From positions 1 through 64,000 of the forward strand of contig JAFLCG010000009.1 of the NCBI GenBank assembly GCA_017303635.1: a stretch of 64,000 nt of DNA, read 5' to 3'. Position numbers and translations under genes: made by a program. The stretch is from Anaerolineae bacterium (GTDB lineage Bacteria; Chloroflexota; Anaerolineae; Aggregatilineales; Phototrophicaceae). Under the pieces are notes generated by a model, which was not told where the DNA came from, ran no database searches, and was given only the letters and a program-made list of their open reading frames with translations. Positions 52,290 through 60,194 of this stretch are shown piece after piece (the first letter of the stretch is position 1; every line of letters starts with the position of its first letter).

Positions 52290-53444
52290 ATGCGCGACGT
52301 AGCTATCATTGGGGTTGGACGAACCCCCGTAGGCGAGCATTGGGATAAGAGCCTACGGATGCTCGCTTCAGAAGCCATACTCGCCGCTCAAGACAATGCG
52401 GGTTTGGAAAATGTCGATGCTTTGTATGTAGGCAATGCCTATGGCGCCAGCTACAGCAGTCAGCAACAACTAGGCAGTCTCCTAGCCGACTATGTAGGAT
52501 TGAGTGGGGTCGAAGCCTTCACAGTAGAAGCTGGCGATGCCTCTGGCGCAGCCGCATTGCGGGCAGGCTATCTGGCGGTGGCATCGGGAGACGTCGAAAC
52601 TGCACTGGTTGTCGGGGTGGAAAAGTCAACCGATACAGTTGGCAGTGCCCGCATCACCGCCCGTAATGTAAGCCTTGATGCCGATTTTGAGTCCGCACAA
52701 GGGGCAACACTGACAGCGTTGGCAGCCATGCTCATGCGGCGTTACCTGCACGAATACAATCTCAAACTGGATGTGTTTGAGGGTTTCAGTATCAATGCTC
52801 ACGCAAACGGCGGCCGCAATGAATTCGCGATGTACCGAAACAGCATTAAGCCAGGTCGCTTTGTGACCGCGCCCATGGTCGCCGAACCGGTTAATCTATT
52901 CGATATGGCTCCGGATGCCGATGGTGCAGCAGCGGTAATCTTAACCAGTGCTGAGCGTGCGGAAGACATGGTACCCCACCCCATCCGAATCGCTGGCAGT
53001 GCTGTCGCAACAGATACACTGGCACTACACGACCGAGCCGATATGCTTTTTTTGCGAGCTGCCCATCTCTCTGCACACAAAGCTTATGCACGCGCTGGGA
53101 TTCGAAGCAGCGATGTGCATCTATTCGAACTGCATGACAGCTTTACCGTCATCTCGGCCTTGACGTTAGAAGCAACTGGCTTTGCCGAACGTGGCGAGGG
53201 CTGGAAAATGGCTCAGGCGGGATTGATTGGTCTGAATGGCAAACTCCCGATCAGCACATTTGGCGGACTGAAGGCCCGAGGAAACCCCGCAGGTGCGACC
53301 GGGGTCTATCAGGCTGTAGAGGCAACACTCCAACTTCGCGGCGCCGCAGGTGCTAATCAGGTCGACGGTGCACGCATCGCTCTGATCCAAAACCTGGGGG
53401 GCTTGGGCAGTACGGCAATTGCTCATGTCTTACAAGTTCAATAA
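52290..53444 (+). CDS. SCP2-type thiolase lacking the nucleophilic cysteine
   Basis: The product has 384 residues. Family pattern: VAIIGVGRTPVGEHW, NAYGASYSSQQQLG, HDSFTVISAL (catalytic His) and FGGLKARGNPAGATG, then NLGGLGSTAIAHVL. The nucleophile motif, usually EaACASGG, reads EAGDASGAAAL, so residue 83 is Asp instead of Cys. The C-terminal Cys is also absent. In archaea the equivalent protein supplies acetoacetyl-CoA to HMG-CoA synthase in a complex. With no nucleophile this copy may be structural or may use another chemistry. It is co-operonic with mvaA and the synthase. Confidence 0.88.
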   Translation: MRDVAIIGVGRTPVGEHWDKSLRMLASEAILAAQDNAGLENVDALYVGNAYGASYSSQQQLGSLLADYVGLSGVEAFTVEAGDASGAAALRAGYLAVASGDVETALVVGVEKSTDTVGSARITARNVSLDADFESAQGATLTALAAMLMRRYLHEYNLKLDVFEGFSINAHANGGRNEFAMYRNSIKPGRFVTAPMVAEPVNLFDMAPDADGAAAVILTSAERAEDMVPHPIRIAGSAVATDTLALHDRADMLFLRAAHLSAHKAYARAGIRSSDVHLFELHDSFTVISALTLEATGFAERGEGWKMAQAGLIGLNGKLPISTFGGLKARGNPAGATGVYQAVEATLQLRGAAGANQVDGARIALIQNLGGLGSTAIAHVLQVQ

Positions 53445-53463
53445 TGGACAATAACTAGACAAC

Positions 53464-53578
53464 AGCTATCAAAAGACAGAGTCTGACGGTGCACTGATAG
53501 TCTCACAAAGCTCACTGATAGGTTTTGGAAGCCAGCCTCACCTATGATGTCAGCATCAATTGTGCAGGAATGCACAAT
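53464..53578. promoter_or_regulatory. CTATCA/CTGATAG motifs and dyad upstream of the DUF35 pair
   Basis: AGCTATCAAA (53464-53473) and two CACTGATAG copies (53492-53500 and 53513-53521, 21 bases apart) echo the motifs upstream of mvaA. Nearer the gene, ATTGTGCA and TGCACAAT form a perfect 8-bp dyad with a 4-base centre (53559-53578). No clear -35/-10 pair was found. Confidence 0.42.
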
Positions 53579-53606
53579 ATTCATATTGTTAGAGGAGTAA
53601 CCAGCA

Positions 53607-53792
53607 ATGCAGATCTCACGTCACTGGCGACTAAATTCCCAGCGTTACCGCCTGCAAGGCGTGCGTTATGACAATGGCACCGTCAGTCTTCAAAATCGCC
53701 CTCAGCCGATTGCGGAGCGCGAAGAAGAGCGCCAAGAACCCGCTGAGGTTGTGGTCGTTTCGCAGAAAGTTTCCCTGAAGGTTGCCAGCTAA
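53607..53792 (+). CDS. separate N-terminal half of a DUF35-like protein, zinc cysteines lost
   Basis: The product has 61 residues. GAGGAG lies 9 bases before the ATG. RHWRLNSQRYRLQGVRYDNG corresponds in order to the DUF35 N-terminal rubredoxin-like ribbon (hWR...rYrLxGxkCxxCG...R), but none of the four cysteines is present; the tail is Glu-rich. In archaea a single DUF35 polypeptide bridges thiolase and HMG-CoA synthase. Here the OB-fold half is encoded 2 bases downstream in a different frame. It is probably a real small protein given its ribosome-binding site; a decayed gene half is the alternative. Confidence 0.65.
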   Translation: MQISRHWRLNSQRYRLQGVRYDNGTVSLQNRPQPIAEREEERQEPAEVVVVSQKVSLKVAS

Positions 53793-53794
53793 CC

Positions 53795-54106
53795 ATGGAA
53801 GCACGCAAGCTGATTGAAGTTCAGCGCGAGCAATACACATTCACGGGAATGGGTGAAATTTATACCTTCACCACTCTAACCGAAACTCCCGACGGATTTG
53901 ACGAGCAAGCCCCGTATGTGCTTGCATTAGTCAAGTTGGACGAGGGAGCAATGGTTACTGCCCAAATTACTGATCTCGGTGAAGGTGAAGCGGTGGCAAT
54001 CGGCGACCGTGTTGAAATGGTCACCCGGAAGCTAGCGACAGAAGGCACACGCGGAATGATCATCTACGGATACAAGTTCCGCAAGGTACTCACTCGATCA
54101 AATTGA
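53795..54106 (+). CDS. DUF35 OB-fold protein
   Basis: The product has 103 residues. FTGMGEIYTFTTLTETPDGF, APYVLALVKLDEG, AQITDL, VAIGDRVEMV and IIYGYKFRKV follow the DUF35 OB-fold pattern closely. In the archaeal thiolase/HMG-CoA-synthase complex this domain helps hold the shared CoA-binding channel. Its position right after the mevalonate genes supports that role. It stands without a zinc ribbon in its own chain; the ribbon-like half is the preceding gene. A bidirectional terminator follows. Confidence 0.88.
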   Translation: MEARKLIEVQREQYTFTGMGEIYTFTTLTETPDGFDEQAPYVLALVKLDEGAMVTAQITDLGEGEAVAIGDRVEMVTRKLATEGTRGMIIYGYKFRKVLTRSN

Positions 54107-54124
54107 CGTGTCGGCTACATCAAC

Positions 54125-54166
54125 AAATAAAAATCGTCACTCACAAGTGAGTGACGATTTTTATTT
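54125..54166. terminator. bidirectional intrinsic terminator
   Basis: A perfect 20-bp inverted repeat (ending CGTCACTCAC, then GTGAGTGACG) with a 2-base centre, with A-rich and T-rich flanks, between the convergent DUF35 and membrane pyrophosphatase genes. Confidence 0.92.
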
Positions 54167-54183
54167 TGGATTTATACTGCGAT

Positions 54184-56316
54184 CTAGATTACAGACAGCA
54201 ACGGCGCAATGACCAGAGCGACAATCGCCAGCAACTTCAGAAGGATATTCAGTGACGGGCCAGAGGTATCCTTAAACGGATCCCCGACTGTATCACCTAC
54301 GACAGTCGCCTTATGAGCATCCGATCGTTTGCCCCCAAGATGTCCGCGCTCGATGTACTTCTTGGCATTGTCCCAGGCGCCACCTGCATTCGACATCATT
54401 AGGGCGAGTGTAAAGGCCGAAATGAGTGAACCTAATAGGAGACCCACCAATGTGTAGACATTGATGACATTCTCCAAGGCATTACCACGACCTAGAACCA
54501 CTACTATGGCAATGAGAACTGGGACACCTACGGCAATTACACCTGGCAAAATCATCTGCTGGATCGCACTCTGCGTGCTGATCGCAACACAACGTTCATA
54601 GTCCGGATCAGCCTTACCCTCCATCAGACCCGGAATTTCCTTGAACTGACGGCGGACTTCCACAACGATTTCACCAGCAGCTTTACCAACCGCCAACATC
54701 GTCAGCGAGCTAAAGATAAACGGCAACATAGCCCCCAACATCAATCCGGTTGGGAGATGTGGATCGAGCAAACTCACTTCAGGTGAAATACCCGTGGCTG
54801 AAACAAATGCAGAGATGAGTGCTAGAGCAGTCATCACAGCACTGGCAATCGCAAAGCCTTTACCAGTAGCAGCAGTGGTATTCCCTAAACTGTCCAGCGC
54901 ATCGGTTCGTTCACGAACAGTACTTTCAAGTCCCGCCATCTCAGCAATACCACCCGCATTATCAGCAACAGGGCCATAAGCATCGGTTGCAAGCGTAATG
55001 CCAAGAGTAGCCAGCATCCCCACGGCAGCCATTGCCACACCATATAAGCCTGCGGCACTAAAGGCGACCATGGTAGCAAGCACTACAATGAGGACAGGAA
55101 AGACGGTACTTTCCATACCAACTGCCAGACCGCGAATGATAATGATTGCAGGACCAGCGGATGCACTCTCGGCCAGTTCACGTGTGGGACGGTATACATC
55201 AGATGTAAAATATTCTGTGCTGTATCCGACGGCGACCCCTGCAACCAAACCTGCTATTGTCGCGATAATCACACCCCAGCCCAAGCCGAGGGCCAACCCT
55301 AACACAACAATAGCCAAGGCAACTAAACCGCTGGCGCTATAGACACCCATTCGCAAGCTGCCAAGCAAGCTTTCCTGCGAGGCACCTTCTTTGGTGCGGA
55401 CAAGGAAAGTGCATCCCATTCCGATTAACAACCCAAGCGCGGCTACCAAAATAGGAAAAGCCTGCTGCTGCAGCGCCAGTTGAACATCCAACACCCCAGC
55501 CCCAGCCACGGTTAGTGAGGCTATAGCAATGGCAGAGATGATGGAACTCGCATAACTCTCAAACAGATCAGACCCCATACCAGCCACATCACCTACATTG
55601 TCGCCCACATTATCGGCGATAACCGCAGGATTACGCGGATCGTCTTCCGGTATACCAGCCTCAGTCTTACCCACTAAGTCAGCACCAACATCTGCGGCCT
55701 TGGTGAAAATACCCCCACCCACGCGAGCAAAAATAGCAATTGATGTACCACCAAAACCAAAACCAGCCAAGGCACTGGCAATCGTGCGAATATTCGCCTC
55801 GTTGACCACGGGGTCATCCCCAAGCGGATAAATCACACGACTCAACAGCATATACAGAATGCTGATACCCAGTAGAGCGAGGGCTACTACCATCGTACCC
55901 ATGACCGTGCCACTAGCAAAAGCAACACGCAGTCCTTGATTAAGGCTTCGTGCGGCGGCAGCAGTCGTGCGGACATTTGCCCGAACCGCCACATTCATAC
56001 CCACATAGCCAGCAAGGATTGAAGCACCTGCACCAGCAACAAATGCAATCGCAGTCCAAGGACTCATACCCGCACCAGGAATAGCACTCAGGATGAGCAG
56101 AACAACAACTACAATTCCATCCAAGATAAGGATGTAACGGTACTCAGTTGATAAGAATGCGGCTGCTCCACGCTGGATAGCTGAAGCAATCTTGGCCATT
56201 TTGTCGTTACCAGCATCCTGACTCAAAATCCAGCTTCGTGTATACAATGCAAAGCCAATACCAATGATCGCAGAAATCAATGCGATCCAGCTTGCATTAT
56301 CCCGAAGAAACTCCAT
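54184..56316 (-). CDS. hppA: membrane-bound ion-pumping pyrophosphatase, K+-dependent type
   Basis: The product has 710 residues with about 16 membrane helices. PPi/Mg-binding motifs are present: GIFTKAADVGADLVGKTEAG, EDDPRNPAVIADNVGDNVGD and the C-terminal NAGGAWDNAKKYIE and HKATVVGDTVGDPFKDT. The K+ determinant reads GNTTAATGKG (Ala482, Gly485), as in K+-dependent enzymes. Such pumps move H+ or Na+ using PPi; which ion cannot be read by eye. TAGGAG precedes the ATG. It is divergent from a second pyrophosphatase pump. Confidence 0.95.
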   Translation of the reverse strand: MEFLRDNASWIALISAIIGIGFALYTRSWILSQDAGNDKMAKIASAIQRGAAAFLSTEYRYILILDGIVVVVLLILSAIPGAGMSPWTAIAFVAGAGASILAGYVGMNVAVRANVRTTAAAARSLNQGLRVAFASGTVMGTMVVALALLGISILYMLLSRVIYPLGDDPVVNEANIRTIASALAGFGFGGTSIAIFARVGGGIFTKAADVGADLVGKTEAGIPEDDPRNPAVIADNVGDNVGDVAGMGSDLFESYASSIISAIAIASLTVAGAGVLDVQLALQQQAFPILVAALGLLIGMGCTFLVRTKEGASQESLLGSLRMGVYSASGLVALAIVVLGLALGLGWGVIIATIAGLVAGVAVGYSTEYFTSDVYRPTRELAESASAGPAIIIIRGLAVGMESTVFPVLIVVLATMVAFSAAGLYGVAMAAVGMLATLGITLATDAYGPVADNAGGIAEMAGLESTVRERTDALDSLGNTTAATGKGFAIASAVMTALALISAFVSATGISPEVSLLDPHLPTGLMLGAMLPFIFSSLTMLAVGKAAGEIVVEVRRQFKEIPGLMEGKADPDYERCVAISTQSAIQQMILPGVIAVGVPVLIAIVVVLGRGNALENVINVYTLVGLLLGSLISAFTLALMMSNAGGAWDNAKKYIERGHLGGKRSDAHKATVVGDTVGDPFKDTSGPSLNILLKLLAIVALVIAPLLSVI

Positions 56317-56546
56317 AGAAATACTCCTAACACCATAGATTCAGATCCGAATACAAAGAGCTAAGCATACTCGGCAAGCGCACTTCTATGCCAGCCGAAT
56401 AAAGCCACTGGGATTATGTCTATTTTGAGATAAAATTCACATCCAACTCATCATCCTTTAAGGAGAAAGGTCATATCCAGCACTTTTACCAATAAAACTT
56501 CCCTATCACTTGGTATATTTCAACATCTTCTGGAGTCATCGCAACT
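56317..56546. other. 230-base divergent spacer between two pyrophosphatase pump genes
   Basis: It must hold both promoters. TAAAAT at 56431-56436 and TATATT near 56514 are possible -10 boxes, with no good -35 partners. CCCTATCA (56501-56508) matches the motif upstream of fni and mvaA. No dyad of note was seen. Confidence 0.35.
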
Positions 56547-59114
56547 ATGCGAGATCTAAATTCAACTGAGAATGTTCTCATCTTTATAGTGCTTGGAATT
56601 GCGATCGCTGGTCTGATTTATGCAGTGCTGCTAGCCCGCCAGATTCTTGGTGAGAGCAAAGGCTCTGCAAAAATGCAACAAGTCTGGGGATACATCCGTG
56701 AGGGTGCCAATGCCTATCTCCGATCACAACTTCGCATCATTGCCGTTCTGATTGTTGTACTGGTCGTCGTATTATTCTTCAGTGTATTTGTCGTTAATCC
56801 TACCCCATTCGCCATTGAACACTTTTGCCCGGCAATTGCAGAGCAAGCTGCAGAAACGATTGATGTTGCTGCAGTTGCTGCCCAGGTCGCTTCAGCAAAC
56901 CCCTCACTAGCAGCCGCAGCGGCTGCTGGTGAGGTAGCCAAAATCAATGAATTAACTCTGCTACAAAGTAATGCTGTAGTCTACGCGAAAGAAGGAGCAA
57001 TCGTCCAAGCCGGTGTCGGTAATATCGCAGGCATCCCCGCTTGTGATGCTGCCCGCATTAACATTGCACTGGGACGTGCAGGCGCATTCCTGATGGGTGC
57101 CGTCTTCTCGGCTGCTGTTGGTTTTGTTGGAATGAACATGGCTGTCCAAGGTAATGTTCGGGTCGCAGCAGCTGCTGTTGATCTGAAACGCGGGTATGCT
57201 GATGCTCTCCGCATTGCCTATCGTTCCGGCACAATCACAGGCATGTTGACTGACGGACTTGGCCTGCTTGGTGGAACATTAATCTTCATCGTATTTGGCA
57301 TCGCTTCACCAGATGCACTCTTAGGCTTCGGCTTTGGGGGCACCCTACTCGCGCTGTTCATGCGTGTCGGTGGCGGCATCTACACCAAAGCAGCCGATGT
57401 CGGTGCTGACCTGGTGGGTAAAGTCGAAGCCGATCTACCAGAAGACGATCCTCGCAATGCAGCGGTCATTGCCGACCTCGTGGGTGATAACGTTGGTGAC
57501 TGCGCGGGTATGGCAGCAGACATCTTTGAGAGCTACGAAGTCACTATCGTTTCGGGCCTAATACTTGGACTTGCGCTGGCGACCATTACTGCCAGCCCAG
57601 TCTGGATTGTATTCCCGTTGGTCGTGCGTGGCATCGGCGTACTCAGCTCAATCATCAGCACCTATCTGGTGAAATCAACCAACGGTAAAGATGCTCTCAG
57701 CGCGATTACGCGCGGCTTTTATAGCGCAGCGGCAATCAGCATTGTATTGTTCACGATTTTTACCGTGATTTACATGCGCGAACCAGGGATCAATAGTGGC
57801 GGTATCATCTGGCAACCCTTAGGTGCGGTCATCATCGGGATTGCCTTAGCGATCGTTCTGGACAAAGTCACGGCATTCTTCACAGATACCGAATACAATC
57901 CAGTCAAAGAGATCGCCCGTAATACCCAAACTGGCCCGGCGACAACCATCCTCAGTGGTCTTTCGACCGGTATGGAAAGCAGTGTCTGGGCTATTTTGGT
58001 GATTGCAGGCAGTATTCTCGCTAGCGTCATCATCTTCGCCCTGTTCCCAATCACGGATGGCAATGGTGTTCAGATTGTTGACACGTTTACGGCTGTCTTG
58101 TATGGGGTTGCAATGACAGGCATCGGCATGTTGACCCTTACCGGCAACAACGTTTCGATGGATACCTTTGGGCCAATCAGTGATAACGCACAAGGCATCG
58201 CAGAACTGGCTGGCGAAAGTGAAGGCAAAGCGGGCGAGACCCTGAATTCGCTGGATGCGGTCGGCAACACCACTAAAGCCATCACAAAAGGCATCGCGAT
58301 TGGTTCAGCCGTCATTGCTGCAGTTTCGTTATTCGGCGCATTCCTGACTGATACCCGTGTCATCCAGTTGGGGTTAGGCGTGCCCCAAGAGCAAACAATA
58401 GCAGCACGTGGCATTAACATTGCTGACCCGCTGGTATTCATCGGCTTCCTCATCGGAGGCGGCCTGATCTTCCTGTTCAGTGCCCTCCTGATACGCTCGG
58501 TTAACCGAGCGGCGTTCAAGATGATTGGAGTTGTCCGCAAGCAACTCCGTATTCCCGGCATCATGGAAGGTACAAAGACGCCGGACTATGCTGAATGCAT
58601 TGATGTATCGACACGTGCAGCACAGCGTGAATTGCTACCTGTCGCCGTGGTCGCCATCCTGACCCCGATTGTAGTTGGTTTCTTGCTCGGTGCACCCGCA
58701 CTTGGCGGTTTCCTTGCGGGTATCATCCTGGCAGGACAGCTAATGGCCGTATTCATGTCGAATGCGGGTGGTGCCTGGGATAATGCCAAGAAATACATCG
58801 AGGAAGGTCACTACGGCGGCAAAAAATCTGATCCGCACAAAGCAGCGGTCGTGGGCGATACAGTCGGTGACCCCTTCAAAGATACGGCTGGGCCAGCACT
58901 CAACCCGATGATTAAAGTCGTCAATCTTGTCGCGCTTCTGGCAGCTCCGCTGGTTGTAACCGTAGAGGCAACCAGTAACGGTCAGCCCAATCTTGTTGTC
59001 CTCATTTCCATGGCGATCCTACTCGCTGTGATTATTTGGGCCATCCTGCGTAGCAAAAAGGGTGACAGCGAAGCGGATGATTTGATCGAAAACATCAGCA
59101 AAACGAAAGCATAA
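56547..59114 (+). CDS. hppA: membrane-bound proton-pumping pyrophosphatase, K+-independent type, with large insertion
   Basis: The product has 855 residues, longer than the usual 650-770. The core has GIYTKAADVGADLVGKVEAD, EDDPRNAAVIADLVGDNVGD, CAGMAADIFESYE and the C-terminal NAGGAWDNAKKYIEEG and HKAAVVGDTVGDPFKDT. The K+ determinant is GNTTKAITKG (Lys577, Thr580), as in K+-independent H+ pumps. An Ala-rich insertion of about 85 residues (85-170) sits between TM2 and TM3 and should face outside; it contains two Cys. A strong terminator follows. The adjacent minus-strand pump is of the opposite class. Confidence 0.95.
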   Translation: MRDLNSTENVLIFIVLGIAIAGLIYAVLLARQILGESKGSAKMQQVWGYIREGANAYLRSQLRIIAVLIVVLVVVLFFSVFVVNPTPFAIEHFCPAIAEQAAETIDVAAVAAQVASANPSLAAAAAAGEVAKINELTLLQSNAVVYAKEGAIVQAGVGNIAGIPACDAARINIALGRAGAFLMGAVFSAAVGFVGMNMAVQGNVRVAAAAVDLKRGYADALRIAYRSGTITGMLTDGLGLLGGTLIFIVFGIASPDALLGFGFGGTLLALFMRVGGGIYTKAADVGADLVGKVEADLPEDDPRNAAVIADLVGDNVGDCAGMAADIFESYEVTIVSGLILGLALATITASPVWIVFPLVVRGIGVLSSIISTYLVKSTNGKDALSAITRGFYSAAAISIVLFTIFTVIYMREPGINSGGIIWQPLGAVIIGIALAIVLDKVTAFFTDTEYNPVKEIARNTQTGPATTILSGLSTGMESSVWAILVIAGSILASVIIFALFPITDGNGVQIVDTFTAVLYGVAMTGIGMLTLTGNNVSMDTFGPISDNAQGIAELAGESEGKAGETLNSLDAVGNTTKAITKGIAIGSAVIAAVSLFGAFLTDTRVIQLGLGVPQEQTIAARGINIADPLVFIGFLIGGGLIFLFSALLIRSVNRAAFKMIGVVRKQLRIPGIMEGTKTPDYAECIDVSTRAAQRELLPVAVVAILTPIVVGFLLGAPALGGFLAGIILAGQLMAVFMSNAGGAWDNAKKYIEEGHYGGKKSDPHKAAVVGDTVGDPFKDTAGPALNPMIKVVNLVALLAAPLVVTVEATSNGQPNLVVLISMAILLAVIIWAILRSKKGDSEADDLIENISKTKA

Positions 59115-59140
59115 CACGGTCCAGCTGACCATCATGAATT

Positions 59141-59183
59141 AGAGAAACGCCTCAGGTTCTAAAACCTGGGGCGTTTCTCTATA
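59141..59183 (+). terminator. intrinsic terminator after the second pyrophosphatase pump
   Basis: An 18-bp stem with one G-T pair (ending in CAGGTT and starting AACCTG) around a CTAA loop, followed by a short run of T and A. Confidence 0.85.
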
Positions 59184-59253
59184 CCTGACACATAAACCTG
59201 ATTTATACTGATAACAGGTAATGAGTAGTCTGTCATCTGGAAATGGAAATCAC

Positions 59254-59796
59254 ATGATTCATCTATGGCACAATCTATCATCAGGCCCAAACCCACCCGA
59301 TATCATCTACGTTGTTGTAGAAGTGCCTAAAGGCGGGCACAACAAATATGAATACAGCAAGTCAGCCGGCGTGATCAAGCTAGATCGTGTGCTGTATAGC
59401 CCACTCTACTATCCTGGCGACTATGGCTTCATCCCGCAGACCTACTATGGCGATGGCGATCCACTCGATGTACTGGTCATGATGGAAGAACCCACATTCC
59501 CTGGCTGTGTCATCGAATGTCGTCCAATGGGGATGCTACGTCTGTTAGACAAAGGTGAAAACGACGATAAAGTATTGGCTGTCCCTGCCAACGATCCACA
59601 CTATGCGGATTACCATGATCTAGATGATTTGCCGAAGCACTTCCCGAAGTCGCTTGAGCATTTCTTTATCACCTATAAACATCTCCAGGGAACCATGGTA
59701 GAAAGTCAGGGCTGGGTAGGCGCTGCCGAAGCCAAAAAGGCCATCATGAAAGGGCTTCAAATGTATCGGGATGAGTTCCCGCCACAACGTATCTAA
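59254..59796 (+). CDS. ppa: soluble family I inorganic pyrophosphatase
   Basis: The product has 180 residues. ATG 59254 (MIHLWHNLSSGPNPPDI) fits the family start; ATG 59221 would add 11 residues. Active-site motifs: VEVPKGGHNKYEYSK, YPGDYGFIPQT and YGDGDPLDVLVMMEE with the metal-binding aspartates, plus VPANDPHY. It hydrolyses PPi in the cytosol without pumping ions. It is the third pyrophosphatase in 5.6 kb, all lying beside the isoprenoid genes, whose later steps release PPi. Confidence 0.95.
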   Translation: MIHLWHNLSSGPNPPDIIYVVVEVPKGGHNKYEYSKSAGVIKLDRVLYSPLYYPGDYGFIPQTYYGDGDPLDVLVMMEEPTFPGCVIECRPMGMLRLLDKGENDDKVLAVPANDPHYADYHDLDDLPKHFPKSLEHFFITYKHLQGTMVESQGWVGAAEAKKAIMKGLQMYRDEFPPQRI

Positions 59797-59802
59797 AAGA
59801 CC

Positions 59803-59820
59803 GGGCAGGTTTTCCTGCCC
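59803..59820 (+). terminator. short hairpin after ppa
   Basis: GGGCAGG pairs with CCTGCCC across a TTTT loop, 6 bases after the ppa stop. There is no following T-run, so it may only stabilise the mRNA end. Confidence 0.4.
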
Positions 59821-59831
59821 TACTTCATTCT

Positions 59832-60194
59832 ATGACGACAAAACGCAGCTTTGGCTCTGACAGTGAACAACTTGCGGCGCACTATCTCCAAAACAAGGGA
59901 TATCAAATTCTAGGGATGAATTGGCGCTGTAAAATCGGAGAACTGGACATCATCGCCAAGGACGGTGACCAGATTGTATTTATTGAAGTTCGGTCCCGTC
60001 ACACAAACTCTACGGAAGCAGCATTTGAATCAATCATTCCGCGTAAACAGAGCAAGCTAATCAAGCTCGCCTATCACTATTTAGAAGCCCATGATTTAAG
60101 CGACGCAGACTGGCGGATCGATGTGATTGCGATCGCAGTCCCAGGTTCGGGTGAGTACCTCATTGACCATGCTGAAAATGCGCTGGAGTGGTAA
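59832..60194 (+). CDS. YraN/UPF0102 family endonuclease-like protein
   Basis: The product has 120 residues. GSDSEQLAAHYLQNKGYQIL, NWRCKIGELDIIAKDG, IVFIEVRSR and IPRKQSKLIKLAYHYL match the UPF0102 fold, which is related to Holliday-junction resolvases and has the ELD...EV catalytic pattern. Its biological role is unsettled. Its end overlaps the start of miaA, so they are probably translated together. Confidence 0.88.
   Translation: MTTKRSFGSDSEQLAAHYLQNKGYQILGMNWRCKIGELDIIAKDGDQIVFIEVRSRHTNSTEAAFESIIPRKQSKLIKLAYHYLEAHDLSDADWRIDVIAIAVPGSGEYLIDHAENALEW

Noticed and set aside
53607..53792. The possibility that this short frame is only noise
   Set aside because: Kept as a gene because it has GAGGAG at the right distance and matches the DUF35 N-terminal pattern in order.
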